Assembly: GCA_902790135.1 (NCBI GenBank) | Contig: CADAQM010000001.1 | Span: 1 to 64,000 of the forward strand | DNA: 64,000 nt | DNA from: an uncultured Coriobacteriaceae bacterium | GTDB lineage: Bacteria; Actinomycetota; Coriobacteriia; Coriobacteriales; Atopobiaceae | Reading direction: 5' to 3' | In this document: piece by piece, positions 8,869-20,551 of the stretch | Position numbering within the stretch: the stretch's first letter is position 1 | Layout of the letters: the number at the start of each line of letters is the position of its first letter | Made by a program: the position numbers and the translations under genes | The notes under the pieces: model-generated | The model's input: the letters and a program-made list of their open reading frames with translations, nothing else | Told to the model about the DNA's origin: nothing | Databases searched by the model: none

Positions 8869-9915
8869 TTACTGAGCAGAGCTCTGGACGAAGCCACCGG
8901 AAAGGGCGTTAGCCTCGAGGACCTTTGCGCAGCCGTTGACGACGTTCTCAAGCGCCGTGGGACTGACGTTGACGGGCACGCCCGTCTCGTCGCGAAGGCG
9001 CTGGTCGAGTCCACGGAGCAGACCGCCACCACCGGTAAGCAGCACGCCATAGTACATGAGGTCGCTTGCCAGGTCGGGCGGGGTCACGTCGAGGGCGTCC
9101 TTGACTGCCTTGGTGACCTCGTCGAGGGGCTTGTCGAGTGCGCGGCGGATCTCCTCGCTCTCGATGCGCACCGTCTTGGGCAGGCCGCTCATGACGTCAC
9201 GGCCGTTGACCTCGACATCGAGCTCCTCGGCCAGCGGCGCTGCTGAACCGACCTTGATCTTAATGTCCTCAGCCGTACGCTCGCCGATGGAAAGGTTGTA
9301 GGCGTCACGAACGTGCTGCAGGATCGTCTGATCGAACTCGTCACCAGCCGTGCGGATTGACTGCGAGACAACGATTCCGCCCATCGAGATGACGGCCACC
9401 TCGGTGGTGCCGCCACCGATGTCAACGACCATCGAGCCAGTCGGGTCCTCGATGGGAAGGTCAGCGCCGATTGCCGCAGCCATCGGCTCCTCGATCAGGT
9501 ATGCCTGACGTGCGCCTGCCTGAATGGTCGCCTCGAAGACCGCGCGCTTCTCCACGGAGGTGACTCCGGAAGGAACGCACACGACCACGCGCGGGCGCGG
9601 GGACCAAGGGTAGCGGTTGCCACCGCGCGCCTTCTCGATGAAGTAGCGCAGCATGACCTCTGTCACGTCGAAGTCTGCGATAACGCCATCCTTGAGCGGG
9701 CGCTCGGCGATGATGGAGCCAGGGGTACGGCCAATCATGCGCTTTGCGTCAGCGCCGACCGCGAGGACTCGGTCCTCGTTGCGATCGATGGCCACAACCG
9801 AGGGCTCGTTGAGCACAATACCCTGCCCGCGGCGCGCTACCAGCGTGTTTGCGGTGCCCAGGTCGATGGCGAGGTCGCCATCGTATTCTCCGAATAATGC
9901 GTCAAAGAGCGACAT
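8869..9915 (-). CDS. mreB: rod shape-determining protein MreB (actin homologue)
   Basis: MreB of 348 residues, the usual length. The actin-fold motifs are DLGTANTLV (phosphate 1, ~18-26), VDIGGGTTEVAVIS (phosphate 2) and LLTGGGGLLRGLD (adenosine motif near the C-terminus). It forms membrane-bound filaments that orient RodA/PBP2. AGGAGATTC precedes the ATG. First gene of the mreBCD-mrdA-rodA run. Confidence 0.97.
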   Translation of the reverse strand: MSLFDALFGEYDGDLAIDLGTANTLVARRGQGIVLNEPSVVAIDRNEDRVLAVGADAKRMIGRTPGSIIAERPLKDGVIADFDVTEVMLRYFIEKARGGNRYPWSPRPRVVVCVPSGVTSVEKRAVFEATIQAGARQAYLIEEPMAAAIGADLPIEDPTGSMVVDIGGGTTEVAVISMGGIVVSQSIRTAGDEFDQTILQHVRDAYNLSIGERTAEDIKIKVGSAAPLAEELDVEVNGRDVMSGLPKTVRIESEEIRRALDKPLDEVTKAVKDALDVTPPDLASDLMYYGVLLTGGGGLLRGLDQRLRDETGVPVNVSPTALENVVNGCAKVLEANALSGGFVQSSAQ

Positions 9916-10001
9916 GGGTTTGAATCTCCTGCGTTTGATGCGGCCTCAAGAGCCACGATTGCGGTTACTGAGAATCAGGGGTGGATATGGCGCCTCGCTG
10001 C

Positions 10002-11417
10002 TTACAGGGATCCCGAGGTGGTGTCGGTGCCGTCGTCGGCAGCCTCGCCGCCGTCGGTTGCCTCGGCGTCAGCCTCGCCGGCATCGGTAGCCTCGGCCTC
10101 GCCAGGCTCGCCCGTGTCGATGGCGGGCTCGCCACCGTCAAGGGCGGGGTACTCGACCGTCACGCCATCGACCTTCCAGCCGAGACCGTCACGAACGAGC
10201 GAGACGCGATAGCTCTGCTCGCCGCCCGCGGACAGCGTCGCCGTGACGAGCACGGAGGACTCCGTCATGGAGCGATCGACACCGGCAACGGTGACACCGG
10301 TCGCACCGTCAGGCAGGACCGCATCGATATCCGTTGCCTCCTGATCGGAAAGCGTGCTGGCGAGGAAGCCAGAGATGTCGGAGCCAGAGGCGTTGGAGGT
10401 AAAGAGGTCCTCGACGACCTGCTCCTGAAGGGGCCAACCATAGCCGCTGTAGTATGCGTACACGGCGGCACCGGCGATAAGCAGAACGAACAGCAGGAAG
10501 ATGAGGAAGCGACGCAGGCCGGAGTGGCCATGCTTGCGCTTGATCGAACGGTTGTCCATGTCGATCTGGGCCATCTCCTGCTCGCTGATGTCAAAGAAGC
10601 CCGTATCCTCGGCAGAGGGGATGAACTCGCCAGACTTGCCGAGAGGGTCGAGGGGGTCGGCGCCAGTGGCATAGCCGGCGGCGGCCAGGAACGCATCGGT
10701 CGAGCCCGTGGAGCCAGAAGAGCTGTTCATCGCAGCACGCGCGGCAGCAAGGGCGGCAGAGCCTTCGGCAGAGAGCGTGTGGGTGCCATCCTCGGTCGCA
10801 TGACCGAAGGAGTCGACAGCCTCGCTCCAGCGACTTGCGGCAGCATAGGCCATGCCGAGGTCCTCGTAGATGGCATTCTGGCTCTCAAGCGGCGTGGAGA
10901 AGTCGAGGGCGGTACGATACGCCTCGACGGCGTCGACGGCGCGGTTCATCTTCATAAAGCACCCGCCCAAGCTGCGGAGGGCGCCCGAAGGATCGGGGTT
11001 GTTCTCATCGATGGCGGCGTTACGGTATGCCACGCCCGCCTCGCGGAAGTCGCCAATCTGCGAGTAGGCATTGCCCAGGGCCACATAGGCTTTGTAGGGC
11101 GTCGGATACTCGGTGTCCTTGGTGGCCATGACCAGCGATGCCACAGCCTCCTGAGGCTTGCCTGCGGCAAGCAGCGCACGGCCGCGGTTTGTTGCCAAGG
11201 CGCCAGAATGGCCATAACTTGCGTCGCCAAGGGCGTCGCCATAGGCAATGGCAGCCTGATCGAAGTTGCCGAGCTTCATGAGACAGTTGCCAAGGAGATG
11301 GTCGATGCGACCAGAGACCTCGCCGGGCATCTTTGCCTGCTCGAGCCACCTTACTGCGGAAACCAGGTCGCCCTGACGATACGCGTCTCGACCTGCATCA
11401 AATGCCTGTTGATTCAC
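10002..11417 (-). CDS. TPR-repeat protein with one membrane anchor and an extracellular C-terminal domain
   Basis: Residues 1-245 form about six tetratricopeptide repeats (patterns such as LGNAYSQIGDFREAGVAYRNA and LGMAYAAASRWSEAVDSFGHA), a protein-binding scaffold. A Gly/Ser linker and a basic patch precede one membrane segment (about 297-318). The remaining ~150 residues lie outside and end in a Glu/Ala/Asp/Gly-rich low-complexity tail. An inside TPR with an outside domain suits a scaffold bridging the cytoplasm and wall synthesis, in keeping with its place upstream of mreB, but the role is inferred. Confidence 0.8.
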   Translation of the reverse strand: MNQQAFDAGRDAYRQGDLVSAVRWLEQAKMPGEVSGRIDHLLGNCLMKLGNFDQAAIAYGDALGDASYGHSGALATNRGRALLAAGKPQEAVASLVMATKDTEYPTPYKAYVALGNAYSQIGDFREAGVAYRNAAIDENNPDPSGALRSLGGCFMKMNRAVDAVEAYRTALDFSTPLESQNAIYEDLGMAYAAASRWSEAVDSFGHATEDGTHTLSAEGSAALAAARAAMNSSSGSTGSTDAFLAAAGYATGADPLDPLGKSGEFIPSAEDTGFFDISEQEMAQIDMDNRSIKRKHGHSGLRRFLIFLLFVLLIAGAAVYAYYSGYGWPLQEQVVEDLFTSNASGSDISGFLASTLSDQEATDIDAVLPDGATGVTVAGVDRSMTESSVLVTATLSAGGEQSYRVSLVRDGLGWKVDGVTVEYPALDGGEPAIDTGEPGEAEATDAGEADAEATDGGEAADDGTDTTSGSL

Positions 11418-11468
11418 TGTTGCACCTCGTTTCGTGTCGTGTGCGTTTTCTCGAGGTTGTGTGATGAC

Positions 11469-12032
11469 CTAGTTTGCCTGGTGCTCGATACGCACCGAGT
11501 GGATGACGTCGCCGGCGCGCAGCTCGGAGATGACATCCATGCCCTCGATAGTCGTACCAAACACCGTATAGCCAGAATCGAGCCCATGCTGGGGACCGAG
11601 GCAGAAGTAGAACTGCGATCCCGCAGAATCGGGGTTCTGCGAACGGGCCATTGCCAGGGCACCGTCAACATGGCTGTTGTTGGGATTGGTGGTGTACTCC
11701 TGGCGAATGCGATAGCCGGGACCGCCGGTGCCAGGCATGCCGAAGGGACCCATCTCTCCAGCTGCGACCTGCTGGGACGTCATCTCGCGCGTGTTCGGGC
11801 AACCACCCTGCACGACAAAGCCGGGGACATAGCGATGGAACTTGAGCCCATCATAGAAGCCCTTGCCAGCGAGCTCGCAAAGGTTGGCAACGTGAATGGG
11901 AGCGCCCTCGCCATCGAGGCGCACGCGAATGGTGCCCTTGCTGGTGTCGAAGACAGCAACCTCGTCACCTATCACCTGATAGGTGGGGGTATATAGCATA
12001 TCTGGAAGAAAACCCACGATAGCCCCTCTCAA
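11469..12032 (-). CDS. cyclophilin-type peptidyl-prolyl cis-trans isomerase
   Basis: About 160-187 residues. Cyclophilin signatures are present: FYDGLKFHRYVPGFVVQGG, MARSQNPDSAGSQFYFCLG, and a late VFGTTIEGMDV. It would catalyse proline isomerisation; there is no signal peptide, so it is cytosolic. The start is uncertain. A TTG at 12032 has a good GGAGG seven nt upstream, while the ATG at 11999 gives the conventional N-terminus (MLYTPTYQ) with a poor ribosome binding site. Confidence 0.9.
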   Translation of the reverse strand: MRGAIVGFLPDMLYTPTYQVIGDEVAVFDTSKGTIRVRLDGEGAPIHVANLCELAGKGFYDGLKFHRYVPGFVVQGGCPNTREMTSQQVAAGEMGPFGMPGTGGPGYRIRQEYTTNPNNSHVDGALAMARSQNPDSAGSQFYFCLGPQHGLDSGYTVFGTTIEGMDVISELRAGDVIHSVRIEHQAN

Positions 12033-12200
12033 CCTCGTCCCTCCGACGAGGATAACCGGACAAGGCGATTATGCCCATGTCCGAATCGTACATACGCAAC
12101 CATTCTAACAGCAGCGCTTATGGTTCACAGATTCGGCAGACGCAATCGGGTGAGCGGATTTTGAGGCTGTCACCCAAAGGCTCTTGGTTCCTCTCGGCAT

Positions 12201-13232
12201 CTACTCCTTATGCTCAGGTTTCCACTGCTCGTAGTTGTCATCGAAGAGCTTCTCGTACGCGTTCTTGCCATCCTCGCCGTTCTCGGCTTCGAGCAGTGCC
12301 ATCAGGCTCGCCTCGTCGGCCTTGGGATCCTTTGACGAGAGCGCGGCGTCCCATGACAGGGAGATTCTATCCACGCGATTGCGCAGCCAGTTACCCAGCG
12401 TGAGGAGGTTTTCGAGCTCCTGCGCATAGGTGCCGGACGTCACGTCGACCCGATTGAGCGTGTCAATGAGGTTGCTTACGTCGATGGCAAGCGCGGCGGC
12501 GTCGCGCTTGCCCTGCGAACGCTCGTCGAGAGTGCCCGCGACAGCCTTGTCGTAGAAGAGTTGCGTGCTCTCGTCAGCGCGAGCCTCGTAACGGCCAAGC
12601 TTCTCGTATGCCTCACTGAGCTGCGCGAAGGTTGCGTCGTCACCAGACGGCACCTCGACGACGGCATCGTCCTCGTCGTCCTGACCGCTCAGGGACTCGA
12701 CGGTCCCAGGGAAGCCCGCCATGGACGTGTCACGCTCCTCGGTCGCCTTGATCGAGTTCGCGTTCGGATCCCAGGGATGCGTGATCCACAGCGCAAGACC
12801 GATGATGAGCATGGCCGAGGCAATCGATGCGAGCAGGAAGGCACGCGTGCGCGGCATGCGCTCCTGTACGGCGATCTTGCTCTCAGGGTCATCCTCTGCC
12901 GGGATGGCGCTCTCGATGCGAGCCATCGTACGCGTGTCGGACGTCTCGTCTACGACGGGCTCTGGCTCCTCCTCGGGAACCGGGATGGTCTGGGCCTCGC
13001 TGGCGGCAGCCTCCGACCTCGTCCTCACCTCGATGGGAGCGTCCCACGGACGCTCGAGCGGAAGCCCGCACGAGGGGCAGACCTCATCTTCCCAGGCAAC
13101 GGCAACGCCGCAGCTCGGACACCAGCGGCCTTGCAGCACGGGCATCATCTGCGTGACGCCCACACTGGCGTGGCATGCGGGACAGCGCAGCGAGCCATCA
13201 GGAATATGTGTTGAGCACGTAGGGCAAATCAC
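12201..13232 (-). CDS. double zinc-ribbon membrane protein of unknown function
   Basis: A 343-residue protein. The N-terminus holds two zinc ribbons (CPTC...CPAC, then CPSC...CPSC; residues ~3-65), then an acidic linker, one membrane segment (about 137-153), and an outside helical domain rich in charged residues ending in a lysine/glutamate tail. The start is assigned to a GTG at 13232 because the reading begins with the first CPTC, AGGGGAG lies 10 nt upstream, and it begins 8 bp after the aconitase stop. Zinc-ribbon-plus-anchor proteins are common in Coriobacteriia; no function is known. Confidence 0.75.
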   Translation of the reverse strand: MICPTCSTHIPDGSLRCPACHASVGVTQMMPVLQGRWCPSCGVAVAWEDEVCPSCGLPLERPWDAPIEVRTRSEAAASEAQTIPVPEEEPEPVVDETSDTRTMARIESAIPAEDDPESKIAVQERMPRTRAFLLASIASAMLIIGLALWITHPWDPNANSIKATEERDTSMAGFPGTVESLSGQDDEDDAVVEVPSGDDATFAQLSEAYEKLGRYEARADESTQLFYDKAVAGTLDERSQGKRDAAALAIDVSNLIDTLNRVDVTSGTYAQELENLLTLGNWLRNRVDRISLSWDAALSSKDPKADEASLMALLEAENGEDGKNAYEKLFDDNYEQWKPEHKE

Positions 13233-13239
13233 CTGAATG

Positions 13240-15930
<2,691 letters not shown>

Positions 15931-15946
15931 ATCCTTCCCCTATCTC

Positions 15947-18337
15947 TTAGGCGCGCTTGTCAGGAGCGCGCAGCGCATCCCAAAAGTCATGCGCCTTTGT
16001 CGTCGAGTAGTTATAGAGTGCGTTGAATCCAATGACAGCGGCAATCACGATGACTGCGCAACTGAGCGCGTGCGATGCCTCAAGGGCAACGACACCAAAG
16101 AAGTCGGTGAAGAGCGTGCATCCGCCCACCACGTACGCCACGCAGAACACGAGCAGCGCGGTGCGCAGCGGGTTGAGCGGCTGTGCGATGCGGTAGATGA
16201 GCATGATACCCACTGCGGCAGTGAGCAGCATGCAGCAGGTGGACACCTCCGCAAAGGTGCCACCCAGGCCGCGCTCTACGAGCAGCATGACGAACATCCC
16301 CACGGCAATGGCAATGGAGGCTGGCATGGAACGCGCGAGGACGTTGGTGAGGAAGCGCCCGCGGACCAGCTCGCGATTGGGCTCAAGCGCCAGGGCGAAC
16401 GACGGAATGCCGATGATGGCCGTGGACACGAGGGTCATCTGGATGGGAAGCAGCGGGAACGGCGGCATGACGACGCACACGATGGCGAGAAGCGCCGAGT
16501 AGACCGTCTTCATGAGGAAAAGCGATGCCGAGCGCTGCAGGTTGTTGATGGAGCGTCGTCCCTCCGCCACGACCTCAGGCATGTGCGAGAAGTCGCTGTC
16601 GGCAAGCACGATGTCCGCCACGTTGCGCGCCGCAGCGGATCCCGACGCCATGGCCACCGAGCAGTTGGCCTCCTTGAGTGCGAGGATGTCATTGACGCCG
16701 TCGCCGGTCATGGCAACGGTATGGCCCTCGGCACGCAGGCAGCGCACGAGCTCGCGCTTGATGGTCGGCGTCACGCGTCCGAACACGCGACGGGACTGCA
16801 CGGCCGCCTCGATCTCCTCCATGCTCTCGAGGAAGGTGGCGTCCACCCACTTGCCGGCATCGGGCACGCCCACCTTCTCCGCAATGGCGGAGACGGTCAT
16901 CGGGTCGTCGCCGGAGATGACACGGATGTCCACGCCCTGCTCGACGAAGTAGGCCATGGTCTGGGCAGCCGTGTCACGGATCTCGTCGCGGATTCCCAGG
17001 AAGCCGATAACGCGCGGACGGCCCATCGGCACGCCCGCATCGGTGAATCCATCGGCCTCAGCCACTACGAGCACGCGCTCGAGGCGGTCAAAGGCGCGGA
17101 TCTGCCACTCGTGCTCAGTGTAGAGCGGTCCCAGGACGAACTGCGGCGCCCCGAGCAGGTAGGTCCTGCCCTCCGTGGTCACGCAGCCAGACAGCTTGGT
17201 GGCAGACGAGAACGGCACGGCACGGGAGATGGCCTTGGGCTCGAGGCCCTCCTTCTGGCCATAGGCGAGAATCGCGCGTGCGGTCTCGTTGGCATCGGCC
17301 TCGTTGGCGGAGGCCACGGTAAAGGCCGCTACGGCCACGTCGCGCTCGTCCACCCCGCGCCCGGCTCGGATGTCGGCGAGCTCCATCGAGCCAGTGGTGA
17401 TGGTGCCGGTCTTGTCCAGGCACAGCACGTCAACGCGCGCGAGGGTCTCGACGCAGTAAGCCTGCTGCACCAGCACCTGGCGCATGCCCAGGCGCGTGGT
17501 CGCAATGGCAAAGACCGACGAGGTGAGCAGCACCAGACCCTGCGGGATCATGCCCACGATGGCCGCGACGGTCGTGAGGATGGCATCGTTGGCGCTCATC
17601 GAGTCGGAGAGGAAGCTGCGCAGGAACAGCGCGATGCCCACCGGAATGAGCGTGATGGTGGCCATCTTGATGATCCAGTTGAGCGTGTCACGAATCTCCG
17701 AGGTGATGGCCTTGACGAACTTGGCCTCGTCGTTGATGCGCGAGGCGTAGCTCTCGATGCCCACGTTGGTGGCCCTGAAGGTGAGCGAGCCGGAGTCGAC
17801 GAAGGAACCGGAGAGGACCTCGTCGTCGATGACCTTGGGGATGGCGTCCGACTCACCGGTGAGCAGGCTCTCGTTCATGGAGGCAGCGCCTGCCACCACC
17901 ACGCCGTCGGCAGGCACCTGGTCGCCGTGCGACACGACCACCAGATCGTCGACGACCACTTGGTCGACGGGAATCGAGCACTCCTTGCCCTCACGGATGA
18001 CGCGAACGTCCGAGGCGGTGATGATCGTGAGACGATCCACCATGCGCTTGGCGCGCAGCTCCTGCACGATGCCGATGGCCAGGTTGGAGAACACAACGCC
18101 CATGAACATCATGTTGCGGTACTGACCGGTAATCATCACCAGCACGGCCATACCAAGGTTGACCATGTTGAACAGGGTGAGCGCATGCTCACGTACTATC
18201 TGCGAGACGCTCTTGGTCTTTACGTCGGCGTTCGCGTTGACGCGACCTGCGGCGACACGTTCGGCCACCTCAGCCTGCGTAAGACCCGTGAGAGCCTGGG
18301 GCGCCGTGTGCGCGTCTGGCTCTGACGTCTTGGGCAT
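15947..18337 (-). CDS. CtpE-like P-type cation ATPase (probable calcium transporter)
   Basis: A 796-residue P-type ATPase with actuator motif TGES (160-163), M4 motif IPQGL near 264-268, phosphorylation site D308-KTGT and hinge GDGVNDILALK. It lacks N-terminal metal-binding CxxC domains. Length and the N-terminal GLTQAEVAERVAAGRVN pattern resemble Mycobacterium CtpE, reported as a calcium importer, rather than heavy-metal pumps; specificity is inferred. GGAGGTAACAG precedes the ATG. A palindrome lies about 60 nt upstream. Confidence 0.85.
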   Translation of the reverse strand: MPKTSEPDAHTAPQALTGLTQAEVAERVAAGRVNANADVKTKSVSQIVREHALTLFNMVNLGMAVLVMITGQYRNMMFMGVVFSNLAIGIVQELRAKRMVDRLTIITASDVRVIREGKECSIPVDQVVVDDLVVVSHGDQVPADGVVVAGAASMNESLLTGESDAIPKVIDDEVLSGSFVDSGSLTFRATNVGIESYASRINDEAKFVKAITSEIRDTLNWIIKMATITLIPVGIALFLRSFLSDSMSANDAILTTVAAIVGMIPQGLVLLTSSVFAIATTRLGMRQVLVQQAYCVETLARVDVLCLDKTGTITTGSMELADIRAGRGVDERDVAVAAFTVASANEADANETARAILAYGQKEGLEPKAISRAVPFSSATKLSGCVTTEGRTYLLGAPQFVLGPLYTEHEWQIRAFDRLERVLVVAEADGFTDAGVPMGRPRVIGFLGIRDEIRDTAAQTMAYFVEQGVDIRVISGDDPMTVSAIAEKVGVPDAGKWVDATFLESMEEIEAAVQSRRVFGRVTPTIKRELVRCLRAEGHTVAMTGDGVNDILALKEANCSVAMASGSAAARNVADIVLADSDFSHMPEVVAEGRRSINNLQRSASLFLMKTVYSALLAIVCVVMPPFPLLPIQMTLVSTAIIGIPSFALALEPNRELVRGRFLTNVLARSMPASIAIAVGMFVMLLVERGLGGTFAEVSTCCMLLTAAVGIMLIYRIAQPLNPLRTALLVFCVAYVVGGCTLFTDFFGVVALEASHALSCAVIVIAAVIGFNALYNYSTTKAHDFWDALRAPDKRA

Positions 18338-18390
18338 CTGTTACCTCCGTCGACATTGTTGGGCAGAACTGCCATAGCTTATAATTGTAC

Positions 18391-18413
18391 GCGATACGAG
18401 GTCCTCGCATCGC
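18391..18413. promoter_or_regulatory. 23-bp palindrome between ctpE-like gene and tRNA-Arg, possible operator
   Basis: GCGATACGAGG and CCTCGCATCGC form 11-bp arms around one central base with a single mismatch. A TACAAT hexamer that could be the -10 of the ATPase gene lies immediately beside it on the minus strand (18389-18384). TCGCAACT is repeated directly at 18410-18417 and 18427-18434. The arrangement resembles a repressor site; the regulator is unknown. Confidence 0.4.
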
Positions 18414-18469
18414 AACTGTGGCAATCTCGCAACTTTGCCACGCATCACCCCACGGCGGAGTTTTGCGGC

Positions 18470-18475
18470 TATAAT
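18470..18475 (+). promoter_or_regulatory. -10 element of the tRNA-Arg promoter
   Basis: A perfect TATAAT lies 13 nt before the mature tRNA 5' end. No convincing -35 hexamer is seen at 16-18 nt spacing. Confidence 0.55.
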
Positions 18476-18487
18476 GCACTAGCACAC

Positions 18488-18564
18488 GCCCTCTTAGCTC
18501 AGTGGATCAGAGCGTTCGCCTCCGGAGCGAAAGGTCGCAGGTTCGAACCCTGTAGAGGGCACCA
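18488..18564 (+). tRNA. tRNA-Arg, anticodon CCG (codon CGG)
   Basis: A full cloverleaf can be drawn: acceptor GCCCTCT/AGAGGGC, D stem GCTC/GAGC, anticodon stem TTCGC/GCGAA with loop CTCCGGA (anticodon CCG), and T arm GCAGG-TTCGAAC-CCTGT. Discriminator A and the CCA end are encoded. It is followed 10 nt later by a terminator, so it is transcribed alone. Confidence 0.95.
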
Positions 18565-18574
18565 CGTATTACCC

Positions 18575-18600
18575 AGGCAGGCTCAGTCCTGCCTTTTTCT
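18575..18600 (+). terminator. rho-independent terminator of tRNA-Arg
   Basis: AGGCAGG and CCTGCCT form a 7-bp stem with a 6-nt loop followed by TTTTCTT, right after the tRNA 3' end. Confidence 0.9.
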
Positions 18601-18796
18601 TATCAAATCGCCGCTTGCATCCAATCTGGCCACGTCTGCCGCACAATGCGGCCAGTCCACCGAACAAAGCGCTCCTCACGTACGGATATGAGCACCCTTA
18701 GGTGTCAAAATGCGTCTACGTACAGGCCATCGGGCTTGCGCTGCGGCATGCCCAGACACGGTGACGCACGCCACCAATAGACACAAGGAGCACACC

Positions 18797-20464
18797 ATGG
18801 CAGAAGCAATCCGCAAGGTGAACGTAGTCGGGCACCAGCACCCCGACACAGACAGTATCTGCGCCGCCATCAGCTACGCCTATCTCAAGAACCAGCTGGG
18901 TGGCAGCGTCTACGAGGCGCGCCGTGCTGGTGCCATCAACCGTGAGACCGCCTTCGTCCTCAAGCACTTCGGTTTCGACGAGCCGCGCCTCATCACCACG
19001 CTCACCCCGCAGATCAAGGACGTCACGTACCGCAAGACCCCGGGCATCGATCCCGAGACGAGCCTCTCCACCGCATGGAACCTCATGCGCAACCAGAACA
19101 CCTCCACCCTGTGCGTGACCGATGACGATGACAACCTGCTCGGCCTCATCGCCGTCAAGGACGTCGCCAACGCCAACATGGACATCCTTGACAACACCGT
19201 GATCTCCGAGGCCCACACGCGCTACAAGAACATCGTGAGCACGCTCGGCGGCGAGATGCTCGTCGGCGACGCTGACGGCGTCGTCCCCGAGGGCCATGTC
19301 ATCGTCGGCACCTCCCCCGAGATGATGGAGGACAGCATCCAGGAGGGTGACGTCGTCCTGTGCACCAACCGCTACGAGACCCAGCGGTTTGCCGTCGAGG
19401 CCGGGGCTGGCTGCCTGATCGTGTGCCACAGCGCCAAGGTGTCCGGCGTCGTGCGCTCTGCCGCCGAGGAGCGCGGTTGTGCCATCATCACCACCCCATA
19501 TGACACCTATGCGTCCGCCCGCCTCATCACCATGGCGATCCCCGTGCGCGCCAAGATGCTGCCCGCCGACAAGGTCGAGCGCTTCTCGGTCAACACCGCC
19601 ATCGACGACGCGCAGAAGGTCATGGCCCGCACGCAGCACCGCTTCTTCCCCATCATCGAGGAGGACGGCTCCTACGCCGGCGTCGTGAGCACCCCCGACC
19701 TGCTCAACCCGCGCAAGAAGCACGTCATCCTGGTCGACCACAACGAGCGCAGCCAGTCCGTCGAGGGACGCGAGCAGGCCGAGATCCTCGAGATCATCGA
19801 TCACCATCGCGTTGCCAACATCGAGACCTCCAGCCCCGTCTTCTTCCGCAACGTGCCGGTGGGCTGCACCTGCACCATCATCTACGACATCTTCCAGGAG
19901 AACGGCATCGAGATCCCTGCCAACGTCGCCGGCCTGATGATGAGCGCCATCCTCTCCGACACGCTGTGCTTCCGCTCCCCCACCTGCACCCCGCGCGACG
20001 TCTTCGTCGGCAAGAAGCTCTCCGAGATCTGCGGCGAGGACTGCGACGAGTTCGCGGACAAGATGTTTGACGCCGGCGCCGACCTCACCGGCCGCACCGC
20101 CGACGAGGTCTTCAACTCCGACTTCAAGGTCTTCAGCCGTGGCAACGTCCGCTTTGGCGTGGGCCAGGGTTCCTTCATGACCGAGTCCAGCCGCAAGGCC
20201 GCCGAGGACCTGGTCGGTCCCTACATGGCCGATGCCGCCAAGGCCAACGAGCTGCCGCTGGTCTTCTACCTCTTCACCGACGTGAAGAGCCAGACCTCCG
20301 ACATGCTGTGCTGGGGCTCTGGCGCCGAGGACATCGCCGCTCGCGCCTTTGACGTGCAGCCCGAGGACGGCATCGCCGTGCTCAAGGGCGTCGTGAGCCG
20401 CAAGAAGCAGGTCATCCCCGCCTTGATGGCCACCCTCCAGCGCATGCAGGAGGAGCAGGAGTAA
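18797..20464 (+). CDS. ppaC: manganese-dependent family II inorganic pyrophosphatase with CBS and DRTGG domains
   Basis: Hydrolyses pyrophosphate and pulls biosynthesis forward. The 555-residue protein has a DHH phosphoesterase core split by a regulatory insert: GHQHPDTDS (~12-20) opens the active site and EIIDHHRVANI is the DHH motif (~330). Between them come a CBS domain, a DRTGG-like domain (~140-240) and a second CBS domain ending at VVSTPDLL. CBS pyrophosphatases of this layout are controlled by AMP, ADP and diadenosine polyphosphates. AAGGAG sits ahead of the ATG. It is a single-gene unit. Confidence 0.95.
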   Translation: MAEAIRKVNVVGHQHPDTDSICAAISYAYLKNQLGGSVYEARRAGAINRETAFVLKHFGFDEPRLITTLTPQIKDVTYRKTPGIDPETSLSTAWNLMRNQNTSTLCVTDDDDNLLGLIAVKDVANANMDILDNTVISEAHTRYKNIVSTLGGEMLVGDADGVVPEGHVIVGTSPEMMEDSIQEGDVVLCTNRYETQRFAVEAGAGCLIVCHSAKVSGVVRSAAEERGCAIITTPYDTYASARLITMAIPVRAKMLPADKVERFSVNTAIDDAQKVMARTQHRFFPIIEEDGSYAGVVSTPDLLNPRKKHVILVDHNERSQSVEGREQAEILEIIDHHRVANIETSSPVFFRNVPVGCTCTIIYDIFQENGIEIPANVAGLMMSAILSDTLCFRSPTCTPRDVFVGKKLSEICGEDCDEFADKMFDAGADLTGRTADEVFNSDFKVFSRGNVRFGVGQGSFMTESSRKAAEDLVGPYMADAAKANELPLVFYLFTDVKSQTSDMLCWGSGAEDIAARAFDVQPEDGIAVLKGVVSRKKQVIPALMATLQRMQEEQE

Positions 20465-20492
20465 CGTCCTGCACCCATAGCGAACCCTAAGA

Positions 20493-20526
20493 CGCAGGCC
20501 CTGCTGGATATCCGGCAGGGCCTGCG
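20493..20526. terminator. GC-rich hairpin between convergent ppaC and DAHP synthase genes
   Basis: CGCAGGCCCTGC and GCAGGGCCTGCG form a perfect 12-bp stem with a 10-nt loop, placed between two convergent genes. T-runs are poor on both sides, so it may act in both directions with modest strength. Confidence 0.7.
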
Positions 20527-20551
20527 TTCATGTCGTGGTATGTGAGCGCAG

